A stretch of DNA of 64,000 bases from Echiichthys vipera. Its lineage: Eukaryota > Chordata > Actinopteri > Perciformes > Trachinidae. The stretch spans positions 7,050,960 to 7,114,959 of the forward strand of contig OY829662.1 in assembly GCA_963691815.1 (NCBI GenBank). The letters are read 5' to 3'. A model generated the notes under the pieces. The model saw only the letters and a list, made by a program, of their open reading frames with translations. It did not search any database and was not told where the DNA came from. Positions 1 to 35,668 of this stretch are shown piece by piece. Within the stretch, counting starts at the first letter, position 1; every line of letters begins with the position of its first letter. The position numbers and the translations under genes were made by a program.

Positions 1-221
1 ACTTTGCACAACCCCTTCTTTTCTGTTAGTTTGCTTTGAGGAATATTCTTTCTTTTCACTAATAACAGCTGTTTCCAGCAACTTGGCAGTCGACAAAAAG
101 GATTACGTTGTTCCGTTTTGCGGATGTATGGACACCAACAGTCCAACACTCGGACTCAGCTGTAGCCCACTTCCTGTGTTCCCTTGTTTTTTCTTTGTGC
201 CTTTACCTGAGTCTCATTCAG
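1..221 (+). other. Sequence upstream of mrtfa exon 1
   Basis: No ORF and no recognisable core promoter. It ends in a T-rich tract and CAG, so it reads as the 3' end of an intron, implying a 5'UTR exon outside the window. Confidence 0.45.
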
Positions 222-243
222 AGTGATTTCCTATTTGATCGCC

Positions 244-22951
<22,708 letters not shown>

Positions 22952-23859
22952 CCAATAGCAGTTGGGAAAACAAATAAGGGGCTTAGTTGCACACACTCAC
23001 ACAGTTACACACTTGCTCGCGTACCTGATTGCTGAGGCTTCAGTATCTGATTAGAGCACTCTCTCTGTATCTTCTCACACACTAGTGTATTGAATCTTTA
23101 AGCACTTTGACCTTTATTTATTTAATTAACACAATTGTGTATTGAGTTTTGCGCAGAGACTTATTAGGCAGGTCCTATATCTGTTCTTGCTGCTTTAGCA
23201 ACAGTTTTGTCAACACATTAGAGGGACTTCTGTGAATTTGGACCTGGTAATTGATGAGACCTTTTTTAACTGAGCCTTAAACCTGTTGCTTACATATAAA
23301 TTCATCTTATTTTATGCCATGTTACAGTGAAGGAGCATATCAGTCTATTTGACCTTTGTCTAATTAGAAGTGTAAATCCTTAGTTGCCTTTTGTGGTAAA
23401 GATAATCAATAGTTTACCACTAACCAAAGTTAGGGTGAAATGCAATGATTTTCAATGATTTTCTTGCAACATAATAGTTTATAGGATGGATTAGAGATCT
23501 TTGTGGATAATTTCTAAAGACTGAGTGTTTTCCATATGACTTCTTGAGACATTGTGGCGGTTAGTGTCAACATTTCAGACATAATGTTGGTTATTGTGAA
23601 GGTTACAGCACTAAGAGTGTGAATACAGTTTGTATCCCAGTTAGTATTAATGAAACTGGTATCGCGTACATACAGCAGGCCCAGTTAATAATTCATCAAT
23701 TTATATTTGTTCCAGTTAATTGCTGAAGGAATGTGTGTGTGTTGTATTTAAAATGTCATTGTGACGCGTGTATGAATTCCACATCTGCCAAATTGTTTTA
23801 GAGAAGGAGAGATGAGAACATTTCTTAAGGAAAGTCAAAGTTTGTACTGACTAATTGAA

Positions 23860-23865
23860 AATAAA
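23860..23865 (+). terminator. Candidate polyadenylation signal AATAAA (proximal)
   Basis: Exact AATAAA about 0.9 kb after the mrtfa stop, in AT-rich DNA. A poly(A)-like run is at 23895-23907. Confidence 0.4.
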
Positions 23866-24245
23866 TAGATTTTAACTCAAAGTTAAGAAATACTTAAAAA
23901 AAAAAAAGAAATGTTAAAATATAAGTTTAAAGGTTTCACAAAGCTCCAGTGTTAGAGCACAGTGACTTACACAATTTCAGAGTCCTGCAAGTGATGATAA
24001 CAGTGTAATGGTCCAATTCATTTGGGACAAAGCGTTCATATTATATACATTTTTACTAGTTGTGCATATTCAGAATGTTGTTCCATTTCTAGAATTGCAC
24101 GTAATACGTTACATGTGAAGCCGAGTGTTTTAATATACTGTAGTATTTGACATAATGCAACCATGTGGATTTATGCAGGTCTTTGGTAGGAAATCCTCTG
24201 AATGTAAGCATATGGGAGCAGACAATACTGTGCGCGTGCATGTGC

Positions 24246-24288
24246 TTGTGTGTGTGTGTGTGTGTGTATGTGTGCGTGTGTGTGTGGA
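24246..24288. repeat. (TG)n microsatellite in probable 3'UTR
   Basis: Imperfect TG tract. Confidence 0.9.
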
Positions 24289-25148
24289 CACTTTAAAACT
24301 GCCATACTGTTTCATTCCCTTTCCATTTGCACTTATTTCAATGTATATATACACATAATATAAAAGGAAAGGGAAACTCCCAAAGCTTTTTTAGATTCTT
24401 TCACAAATGTCTTCCTCATAAGGATTTTTGTGATAGTTTGGTTTTTGCTGTCCTGTACTGCATCAGTACTTTTGCCCGTGGGGATTTATTTATGACTTTT
24501 CCCTCTTTGAGATTTGACTGTGCTGTAATATATCAGTTTACACACTGAAAATGTATTATAAGATGCATTTATTTGTATAGTTTTTCAGATGTTATCGATG
24601 GAACACTGGCAATACAGGTTTGTGAGTACTGTGACTAATTTTGATCCAAAACACCGGAGCCTTACTGCAAACATAAACACATCCACACAACGTCATTTTT
24701 GATTCACACAAACGTTGAATTGATCATGAATTAATCATTTTACTCTTTAATGCATTTGTGGTTGCCTGACTTCTCTTTGAGCCCAGCTGCTTAAAGAGTA
24801 GGTCCACAAACAAAAGAAGTCTGTCGTGACCATAGAAACAGGGTTTTCTTTTTGTAATCAGTCCCCTTGTTCACACTGTCTATTCAACGAGCCCATCCTA
24901 ATGAGCTTTAAGTGATGTGAAAATGTGAACCTATCCTTTAAAGAGAATGAACTGACCTTTTTCAGTATGAAATATTTCATATCTAGTGTCTGTATTCTGC
25001 TGTATTATCCCTGTAAGTGTTGAGTCACCTCATGTAAATGATTTGAGGGGATTCGGTAAAAGACATTGGATATTTTGGCCAAATTGCTTGAGCTTTTTGT
25101 GTACTTCAATTGTGATTTATTTTTTCTAAAAAACAAAGGGTATTTGTT

Positions 25149-25154
25149 AATAAA
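25149..25154 (+). terminator. Candidate polyadenylation signal AATAAA (distal)
   Basis: Exact AATAAA followed within about 30 nt by a GT-containing stretch (GTCTAGTGTGG). It is the last good signal before the interspersed repeat at 25374. Confidence 0.4.
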
Positions 25155-25373
25155 AGAAAAGATAATTAGGTCTAGTGTGGCAAGTTCTGATTATTTCTAT
25201 AATGAGATAAACATGGTTGGTAGGAGCATTGCTACTTTACTTGCATTTGTCCACCTTCACTGTACCTGCAAAGTGGAAACAATATTACCTCGGCCTCTTA
25301 TTCCACATTGTTCCCGTCAGGTAGCGACCCCTTTGTATACTTATTGTGCAATAATCTTATTGAAAAAGTGAAA

Positions 25374-25465
25374 TATTTTTGGGAAATGTGCCTATTTGCT
25401 TTTTTACCAAGAGTTCGATAGGAAGATTGATACCGCTCTCATTTCTGCATGGTAAATATGAAGTG
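25374..25465. repeat. Fish interspersed repeat fragment (TTTGGGAAATGTGCCTATTT type)
   Basis: The order TTTTGGGAAATGTGCCTATT, then ACCAAGAGTTCGATAGGAAG, then ATTGATACCGCTCTCATTTC matches the end of a repeat commonly seen in percomorph UTRs and introns. Class not assigned. Confidence 0.5.
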
Positions 25466-26064
25466 CTATTTCTGGTTGTCTCCGGGTATTACAGAACATG
25501 CTTTCAGCAAGACATGTTTCAGATTTGGATTAAAAATGTTACTGTTAGAGGCAATCAAGATTTACGTTACCATATAGCTGTCATCAATGCAAGACACTTT
25601 GATTTAAGAATACTAGAACGGTATAATTGGTCCACAAGGCCTTTGTTTGATGTTCTGCAACATTCTGTGATATTAGAAAAGCTAATGACATTGAACTACA
25701 TAGCTAAAGATGATTGCATGCTGATATGTGCAGTTATGTTTAGCGTCACACCCACAACCTCCCTGCTTGTCTCTACAGACGCCTAAAATCACAGACATAA
25801 AAACAAGCAAGCTCACACCACTGTAAGCCAAAAAGAGTGAGTGAGCGATGCAACACTGTCTTCATGTTACATGCTGTCACTACAGAACGATGCACAAACG
25901 CCCAAGCCTCCATCAGACAGATGCACACAAAGTTTAGTGGTTAAAATGGGCTGTGAGCAGGGGGATGACGCTAGTGTAGTGTTGTAATAAGTGAATCAAA
26001 AGAGGGCGGAAAATGACTGCATGGTTACCACTCTGCTCTGGGGAGAAGGTGCATGCGCGCACAC

Positions 26065-26065
<1 letters not shown>

Positions 26066-26152
<87 letters not shown>
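26066..26152. repeat. (CA)n microsatellite
   Basis: About 43 CA units. A short (GA)n run is at about 26303-26322. Confidence 0.95.
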
Positions 26153-26153
<1 letters not shown>

Positions 26154-26154
26154 C

Positions 26155-29100
26155 TTTGCCAGACCAGGATATGGGTGGCTTGTTAGGGAGGTGGATGATT
26201 GGCTGATAACAACTCTCTAGCTGCTAATGGAGGGAAGCAGAGGATGCCAGGCTATCTATTCCACAGTGGGCCTCCCAGGCCTCCCACTGAAGCCCATAAC
26301 AAAGAGAGAGAGAGAGAGAGTGAATAAACAGCTCCCAGATCTGCTTTACGCAATCATGCACAACCATGTATGTAACGTTGTTATGTGAATTTGAAAGCCT
26401 CAAATAGCTGGATTTCCCTGCTGGTTTATCTTCACTTCCATTGCTTCTTCTTTACCCAACCTTTTTTAATCATCACTCAAGCTTCCCCAACCGAAACTGG
26501 CACTGCAGTGGGGTAGGAGTTTGGCTCTTTGAAAAAATGGAGGGTGAGAAAGAAACTGGTGGTTCCTCTTCTGCAGATCTTTTTCTTTTTTCTCTTTTTT
26601 TTAAAACCAAACAAAAAATTACAACCTTGTGCTCTGCTACTGTATGTCCTGTTAACACACTTTCTCTAGCATGAATAGCTTGTCGTGAGCCAGAAGTTTA
26701 AGATCAGGGCTACACAGTTTTTCCATTGAGCAATGTAGACTATCATTTGTCAGTTGCCAATATATTGTCTCATGTTAGGCTACAATTCTGAGTTCATGTT
26801 ATCTCTATTTTCTTTGTCTTTTGGGATGCTGTGGGCGTGGTTAAGCAGTGTGAGATAAAAGATGCCACTGTCTGCGTGCTGAATGGGGGTTGAAACCATG
26901 GACTAAATGGACGTAGCATCTCCTTTAAACCCCTAGACCAAACATTTTAACGATTGTCCGTCAGACTGGTTTGATTTGTGAGAGGTCTCCAGTCTTCTGT
27001 GAAACCCTGTGCTGTTGTTTGTGCTGGCTGAATTTAAGAAACTCTACGTAACTCTGTCTCCCTATGTAACTCTATCTCCTGGCTGCCACCCTCAGCTTTC
27101 CTCAATGACAAAGAAGTCTTGTTAGCTTGTTAGCTTGGAGCTTTGACACAGACTGCCTCAGCTTCACCGCTTTGCCTATTTTCGGCGAAGTCATGACACT
27201 GCCAAGATATTTTATACAGTCTATGGTTAAGAGATGCCCCGACTTCAAATCTTTACGCACCTGTGCCTCTATAAGAATTTCTTCTAACTTTAAGAGTCAT
27301 AGTTCCTACAGCCGCTGGAGGGTTTGAATCATTTTAGGGATTTGCGGATCAACTGATGCTCTTCTTTTTCTTGGGAGGACATGTCTCAGTGAGATTGTTT
27401 CCGATTTATCGACCAAAATGACCAATCCACCTCTAAACTACATGTTGCTGATGACTAAGCCAACCAAGCTAGTGATGTGAAAAGTCCCCACAGTCACAAA
27501 GTACAAAAATCTGAGACGGGGTGTGGAGCTGCTGTTGCTCTTAATTAGATATGACAGTCCTTTGAAAGCTCAGGTTATTTCAGACCAAACGTCCTGACAT
27601 CTCCACGGTAGAGTGAAATTAATTTGTGGTTAGCAAGAGGGATGAAGGATATCTGTGTGCTGAAGCAAATTCCTTTCATACTGTACGCCATTCTCTGTGA
27701 AATCCTCAAGGTCAAAGCAGTCTCACTCCAGATGACTGATAATCTCGACCGCTCTAATGGAAACCTGCTGTGATGACATGCTCATACGCGAGAGAGAGAC
27801 ACACACACACACTGGCACACACACACACATAGGAACACACACTAAAGTGGCAGATTTCAGCTTGAGCTGCATGTACAGATGAAAATGCTGACACCGGCTG
27901 TCAGATACGCATGCGAAGAAGTAAAACATAGCTGCAAGCACATGGTAAAAGACACCCACACAATATGTGTATTCTTGTATTTATTGTGTTATTGAAATAG
28001 GGTAACGCTAATAAAATGACAATGAAGGTTTTGCAGCAACATCACGATGTAGTGCTACATGGCATATTAAAGGGAGCAATCCAGTGTGGTCATAAAGAAG
28101 AATAGCTGATTCATTATATTTTAATTCATCGTTTATTAAATAGTCCTGGTTTCCACACACTGGCCAAGTGTCTTACTTTAGTTCTATAGAGCCACAGGGA
28201 TACAATCAAAACGTCTGGGAATTACTTGAATGTGACACCTACATTGAGGTAATAAGCTGCAAAACTGCAAAAACAAAAGGGAATTAGCAAAACATGTCAA
28301 AAATGTATCCAATTTATAATGTGTGGCTACTTATGTGTCCATGTCACTCATCCATATCAGTATGGGTTCAGAGACATCCCTTACAATTAGGCCTGGTTGT
28401 TTCCTAATTAGCTAACTCCTTTTTGTTTTTCGGCCCATAAATGTATTATTTTGGTGCACTCACACTGCTAATGAGTTAGTCTGGAACGCCCATTTTTTGA
28501 TTTCCAAGGGGAGTTATCATCATCCGTAGACCAAAATGCCTCTAGACGCATTAGACCTGCAACCAAGCAGAGCAACGTAATGTGTGAAGTATTGCTGAGC
28601 AGATGTACAAATGTAAACAGACAACAGTGTGCAAAGACGAGCTATGATGGTGTAGCACCAATATGTCAGTGTTGCCATTTTTTGCCATCAGAATTTAGAA
28701 ATAGTACTTCAACAGAGAGTTCCACCAGCTGCAGCCATTTAGTTGTTTTTGCCTCAACGGTACTCCTCTTTACTAATCAAGGTTTGTGCTCACTGTGTGT
28801 GAAGTGCAAATGCTCCACAAGTTGTCAGTCAGGTAGACACAAACTAGCTTGAAATGAATGCTAATTATTTTGTGTCTGCTTAAAGTGTAATTTAGCATCA
28901 CTTTTCTAACATGTTAGCCATATCAACTTATATAATGGATCACTTGCACAACTGTAGCTAACAAGTACTGAGATTGTCCTTGTTAGACACATTCTCACAT
29001 ACTGGAAATACTCCTTTTGGTTCAGGCAAGGTATGGCTCCAGTGTAGAGTGTGCAGGAGGCTGGACATGACACAGATTACATCACGGTCACAAAGCCGGT

Positions 29101-29616
29101 TACTAATTTGGTCATTAACATCAGAGTCTCTTGCCTTTCCTCGAAATTTGTCAGATGATTTTGGTGTCGGCCCTTATCAACATTTTTGTTGTCGTGTTGT
29201 GTTGTAGCTGTTTGTTGTCTTCTGGTTTCACGTGAGCAGCATGATAAAAACCTCATCGACACACCCACTCGCTTGCTGTGAATACTCGGGCCAATGACCT
29301 GCTCTATTCACACATGGGCTCAACTGGACATCCCATGGTTTTGTACAAGGTAGGTGCCAGGGTAAAGCCCGTTCAATGTCCCATCCTAAATATCCAGACA
29401 TTTGCATTCTCACATACAGCTCATCTGGGTACAGTAATATCTAGATGGTAATGTGGGGAAAAAAGGTTTTAGAGAGAGAGAGAGCTAGGGAATACAGAGA
29501 GGTGAAGAGCAAGAGAGTTGAGAACAGAAATAGCTGCGGCCCATTATCGTCACCTCTACCTGTCTGGCTGTCGCACCTCTAATTACTGCTGCCACGTCGC
29601 TCCGAATAGCACAGGG

Positions 29617-29618
<2 letters not shown>
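26155..29618. other. Intergenic, no gene seen
   Basis: 3.5 kb. Only short CA tracts (27789-27840) and a possible fish repeat around 26900-27330 (contains TTTTATACAGTCTATGG). ORFs are short and without domains. Confidence 0.5.
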
Positions 29619-29678
<60 letters not shown>

Positions 29679-29699
29679 GTGTGTGTGTGTGTGTGTGTA
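29619..29699. repeat. (TG)n microsatellite
   Basis: About 39 units with one TTGC interruption. Confidence 0.95.
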
Positions 29700-29978
29700 A
29701 CTGTTCTTGTGTCAATGCATTTGAGTACAGTTTATATATTCAAGTACATGATGTGCCTATACGAAATTTTCTGTACGTTGACGTGCTATGTTCCTGTGCC
29801 TGTAATTCTTTTTGTGTCGCTGTGTGTGTGTGTGTGTGTAGAGATTATACCTCTCCTGTTAACCACCTGGAGAGAGGCAGCCTTGTGAGAGAAGCTTAAA
29901 GAGAATTTAATCCTTGCCTTAATGTGACAGCTGCATTTTCTGTGAAACTACCATCATTACTAAACTGTTGAGCCTTGG

Positions 29979-29998
29979 TGTGTGTGTGTATATGTGTG

Positions 29999-30068
<70 letters not shown>
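29979..30068. repeat. (TG)n microsatellite
   Basis: About 42 units with TA interruptions at the left end. Confidence 0.95.
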
Positions 30069-30069
<1 letters not shown>

Positions 30070-30303
30070 ATGTTTAAGCATACCATGTACACACATACAT
30101 ACACATGATCACCCTTGAAAGCAGAGGTTTTGCAGGAGGATACAGTAATTGTGACTTAATGTGTCGTCTTAAGCACACTGAGCAGCCGATGTAGGTCAGG
30201 CGTATTGAAAACTGAGTCCCGGACTGTTTTGTGACTTATGCTGGAAACCAAATGCTACCAGGGGGATTATATAGAGACAGTTGCAGGCCACCCGACCCAC
30301 CCA

Positions 30304-30466
<163 letters not shown>

Positions 30467-30861
30467 TGTGTCACACCATCATCCATAAAGGGCCATTTGA
30501 AACTAGGTCATCTGAGTGGTGGAGACAGTACTGACCTTTACCGCACATGACACAACACACATTACCTGGCAAAACACTACAGGTATGAAGAAGAAACACA
30601 TGAGGGTGGAAAAATACGTCCGCATAAGTTTCTCTTATGTACTTTATGTCTACCATCAACCCTATGTATGAAACTCCCTGTCCTCTGGGATGTCTCTGCG
30701 TCCTTTGCCATCAATCTTTTTGTCTCCATGCTTAAACTGCAGAGGCAGCATCATATGGCCCCTGACAGCTTCCATACTTTCTCCCTCTGCACAACAAAAC
30801 TGCTGAACCTTTGCCAGAGAGAGTGAGAGAGGAGAGAGGAGAGAGAGAGAGAGAGAGAGAC

Positions 30862-31639
30862 ATGGACAGGCAGCTTTGCATCCGGGGTTCCCATCTGTTT
30901 ATGGTGATGCAGTTTTTCTTGTCAGGGTCTCTGACAGGTTTATATGTCTGATCTCTAAGCTGATATGTCCATCTGCTTGTGTTTATGTCCATCTGTCTTT
31001 TGGCTGTGGAGTTAGTGGCTTCAGGCGTATGTATCTACCTGCCTTGTTTGTATTGTGTAGGTCCTTTCCACTTTGGGGCTGCAATAGGCAATTCAGTTCC
31101 CAGAGATCTTATTATATGACATGTTCAGTCTGTATACCCTGTGCTGAAACAGTGTGCAACACAGCAGCCTTTTTTGTCCTTGTCCCGGTAAGAGACACTT
31201 GACCAAAAAGCACTGAGCCACAGCTGAACTTTTTTGCGGTCATCTCCAATCAAATCTTCATTTCAAACATTCTTGTTTTCCATCTGGTGTGATTCTGTTA
31301 TCAGTGGCCCTGCTTGGCAAATGAACATCAGCTTCCTCTGGTGGTTTATACGATAGATGATACTGCACATGCTGCACAGTGGATGCAAAGGAACCCGTGT
31401 CATGCTGTCTACACTGCTGCGCCAGACCAAATGTGCAAGAGCACATACTTTGCTTGCCAATCCAGCAACTCAAATCAGCTAACTGTCATGATGCGGGCTC
31501 CAGCAGAACGTGAACAATTATCATTTTCTAACCTGGTATCCACGTCCTCTCGCTTGAGATTCTTGAGTCTTGATAGGATCGGATCGGGTTTGACATCCGC
31601 TTGACAATGGTAATGATGTTTCAGCAACGATTTACCTTC
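30862..31639. other. Intergenic, nothing recognised
   Basis: About 0.8 kb without repeat or domain-bearing ORF. Confidence 0.45.
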
Positions 31640-32285
31640 TTCCCCACTGCGCAATGTGACGTGGGAGTGACGTATTTTCTATGCCGTTTTTGGACGTCCA
31701 ATTTCCGTCCACTGAAGGGGTTGTTTTGTAACACCAGGTGTCGTATTTTTCGAGGCTGACCAAACGTCCAATGTTGACGTCCATGGGACCATAGTGTAAA
31801 GGCTATTTATAGTCTAAATGTGATCGTCTTTTCAACATCAAATTTAGTATATTACTAATATTAGCTTGTTGCTCCCGGCCTGCATTTTCTGGCTCGGTAG
31901 TATTTGACTGTCAGAGAGTTCTGTCATAATAAGTTGGACAGGCTACCATGAAATTATTTTCCACAAATTGCATTTCCAAATTTAAAAAACTGATAAATGC
32001 AAAAATACGTGCACAAATAAATAACTTGATTATTCAAAATAACCAGTTAAAGAAAAACAGGAAAATGTAAAATAACAAAAAAACACACACAATTCATGTA
32101 CATATCCTGCACCTGTCATAGACATCCAAATGATGTCCAAAAATGTTCCCAGTTTAAAGGTCAAATAATGAACGGCAACATGACGTCCAAGTTGGGTCAT
32201 GCTTGGACGTCCAAATAGTGAACCTAGTTTGGACGTTGAATAGAATTCGTCGTGGACCGATTGACCAAATACAGACATGATCTGC
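31640..32285. repeat. Repeat rich in GGACGTCCA-type motifs
   Basis: TTGGACGTCC-like palindromic words recur at about 31693, 31767, 31778, 32126, 32185 and 32210, with GACGTTGAAT-like words. The left and right parts flank an AT-rich core. It resembles a teleost DNA-transposon-derived repeat, class not assigned. Confidence 0.45.
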
Positions 32286-33328
32286 CCGTCTATCCGAGTT
32301 CCAATGTTTAGTGGGTCAGGGCTTGAAGCTAATCAATAAAGTCTATGCTGCATGACTGCCATTCTCAAGTGCTTGTGCCTTTTTCACAAGTTATTATAGT
32401 TTTTAAACAGCCCAGGGGCAATCAGTGAGTGCTTGACGCAATGACTCATGCAGCTGCCTGGGAGAACACAGCTGTTCTCACACTGTGCCCCATGTGACAC
32501 CAAAAGAGAAAGGTGACATTTTTAAACTCAACCCAACTTCTCTCTGTCACGTCATGATGTTATTTTAAGCCAATCCATGATCCTTTTCTAACTCCTCCTT
32601 TGTTGTCTAAGCTTTTTGATTCAAGGCATAAAAAATATTGATTATAATGCGTTCCACGTTTCACAGCGTTAAATATAACAGTCAGTGGAGTCACTGGTAA
32701 TCGCCTTATTCTGTTGTTTAGATTTGAGGAGGTGTTGTTGAAAATAACGGGCTTACACTCTGGGTTAGTGAGAAAGCCCTGACAGAGAGTTAGAATATAG
32801 CCATCATTCAGCCATAGTTACATATGTGGTGAACTTGTTAGTGATTGTTTTAAGAGCTAGTTTTGGACTCTGCTGTCAAATTTCAATTAATCAGTTTCAT
32901 CCAATGCACCATGTACCTTTTCTGACAATCAGATGAAAATTGGAAATAGAATAATTTGCAAACTGAATGAAACCCACACTTCTGCAGTACAACCAGTATG
33001 TTCTTCTTTATGGGAGCCCCACTTTGTGATTCATGATCTTCAGAAATGTGCATTCGTATACAGAAATCCAGCCTGGAGCAGTTTTAAATTTAAAGTTTGA
33101 ATTGAATTGGGCGCAACCCCAAACTTTATATGATTATGCAGACATGCAGTTCTCCTGCTGCTTCTCTCCGTTAGACTCTCCATTTTATCCTCGTTAGAGC
33201 CATTGTATTCTTTCCAGCCTATCTGTCATGTGACGACAGGCTAGAGTTGTAAGATGAATAACTCTGATGCAGCTGTTGCCTGACCTGCCTTCTTTTAAAT
33301 GGAACACGTCAGGCTGTCCTTATTCAAT
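32286..33328. other. Intergenic, nothing recognised
   Basis: AT-rich 1 kb; no supported gene or element. Confidence 0.45.
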
Positions 33329-34374
33329 GTTCGTACATATACCTACGAAAATGTCATGTGCTGTAATTCGTATGTAAGCCACGTTTTTATGACTGCAGAA
33401 ATTACATCCAGAGCAAAGAAGGAAATCATGCGACAGGGTATAAAGGCTCATTTATGCTCCCGTTTCGTGCGTAAATAGAGACTTATCGTTAGCAATGTTA
33501 TAATCTTCACTGCCCTCATGCTTTCAGGTGTCTTCTACGTTGGGATGTACGTTGAGCAAAACATCCTCCAGAGGGCATCACTCAGATGTAAAGAGGCTGA
33601 AGGTCCTCAAGGCAGCGGCCGCGGTTTTGACTCCGACTTGCGGCCCTTTGCTGCATATCTCCCCACCTCTCTCTCAAGTAGAAAATATACCGCTTGAAAA
33701 CTGCCAAAATAATAATAATAATAAAAAAAAAAAAGTTACTCCAATAAAGTTTGAAAAAAAAACTTTGTGACAACAACAAACATGGCGACGATGGTGAAGA
33801 TAATGATTGAGAGGGAGGCAAAATTGCAGGCAGCGTTGTAGGCGGCGGTGGTCTGAGAGACCACTGAATACATCCCAGAGTGTGGATGGAGAGAAATTGA
33901 TGACGAATGTCACTTTTAAGTATTTTAGGATGTCCATCAGGGCTTTTGATGAGTTGCTCACGCCTGATATTTACGGCACTTTTTTTGTACAATGCCCGAC
34001 ACTGCCTCCACGATTTCCGGTGGTATCCGCAAGCTTGCAGGATACGTTCAGTGTCAGAGTACGGACAGAAGGCTCCGTCCTTATTCATATGCGTATTTAA
34101 TATAGAGCATAAATGAGCCTTAAGAGCTCTAAAATCTGGATAGGGGGGAGGGTTGCGGTGGTGGATGGGTCCCACACACAGGACACAGGACTTTGACCTA
34201 ATGGCCCGATGTTCGTATCCTTGAATGCTAAGCCAAGCCACAACCTTTTTTCCAATCTTAACCAAGTTGTTTTGGTGCCTAAATTTGACCGTCACCTTTT
34301 GTTGCCTAAACTTAACTGTGATGATCAGATATCATACAATTTGTTGTTCATACATTTTCATAAGATATACGAAC
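33329..34374. mobile_element. Outer inverted-repeat element carrying a nested insertion
   Basis: The left end GTTCGTACATATACCTACGA and the reverse complement of the right end, GTTCGTATATCTTATGAAAA, are similar and keep matching for about 40 bp. No clear target duplication. The right arm includes TTGTTGCCTAAACTTAACTG, familiar from a percomorph repeat. It is interrupted by the Harbinger element at 33444-34120. Confidence 0.45.
33444..34120 (+). mobile_element. PIF/Harbinger-type element, internally deleted
   Basis: 677 bp with perfect 16-bp terminal inverted repeats AGGCTCATTTATGCTC, flanked on both sides by TAA (33441-33443 and 34121-34123), the 3-bp duplication typical of PIF/Harbinger. Inside, on the + strand, FKYFRMSIRAFDELLT at about 33916-33963 resembles the N-terminal FxRM...FDELL region of Harbinger transposases. 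The rest of the transposase is missing or broken, so the copy is non-autonomous. Confidence 0.75.
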
Positions 34375-35219
34375 ACACTGATGAAAAAACATAACACTCG
34401 ACCCGCAAAACGACAAGAGGCAAGAGAAGGACAGGGGAGGAAAGAGTAGAAAAAAATATCAAGTTACTACAATGGGAAGTGTGGTGGATACTGTGCTACC
34501 TTGATATCTTGTTGTCCACATCCCTCTCCTGTACAGCAGACATTGTCCCTGTCTCTACAGCGAACACTTTCCTGAATGAACACAAAAAGCCAAACCACAT
34601 TGGCAACCAGTTTCTGTTTTTACCCTCAGTCTGCCCACACTCTCTGAAAACCCTCCGGCATAATCAATGAGTCAGTTATTTTCCCCCTGTATTCTCAGTC
34701 AAGCATATTAAGAGGCATTTTGTGATATTCCCAAGGAGTGAAGATCAAGGCTAAGAGCTTATCCACCTCCTGTTTGGCAAACTTCACATTTCCCATGACA
34801 GTCGTAGAAGGTAGAGTTTAAATCGTATTATTCTCTCTCTGATCACCTCTTTCTTTCTACAGGACACAGTTTTATGTCCTACCTACACTACAGCTGGTTG
34901 TATAATATAGGGTTTTTGCGTGAAGTTGTTTTACCTCCTGCTTTTGGGTAGACAGGCATGCATTAAAAAACTGCACGGTAAAACAGCAGTTATGTGGGCC
35001 CAGGCCTTCTCTCCCAGTCTGTCTATGTGTTTGTGTTGTGTGTGCAACATGTGTTGTGTGTGGGTATTCTGTGCTTATAGAACACTATATGGGTAGGGAA
35101 GCATCCAAAAATAGTATTTTACCAATCTCCTAGTGAATGCTTAATTTTTGGATGTGTGTTGATCCATTATACGTCCAAACTCTTCTCTGGGTAGGGAGAA
35201 GGTTGAGTGGCAAAATAAT
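34375..35219. other. Intergenic, nothing recognised
   Basis: 0.85 kb without gene or clear repeat. Confidence 0.45.

Positions 35220-35668
<449 letters not shown>

Larger units (their letters stand above)
22952..25160 (+). other. mrtfa: Probable mrtfa 3'UTR
   Basis: AT-rich, non-coding sequence follows the stop. An AU-rich element nonamer TTATTTATT is at 23114-23122. Canonical AATAAA signals occur at 23860-23865 and 25149-25154; the second is followed by a GT-rich patch. The UTR therefore probably ends near 23.9 or 25.2 kb, but the site used cannot be chosen from sequence. A TG tract sits at 24246-24288. Confidence 0.55.

Noticed and set aside
25379..25786. 135-aa plus-strand ORF after mrtfa
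   Set aside because: It begins inside a common fish interspersed repeat and has no domain.
33582..34295. 237-aa open frame on the minus strand
   Set aside because: It runs across both ends of the Harbinger insertion and through low-complexity sequence; the meaningful homology is on the plus strand.
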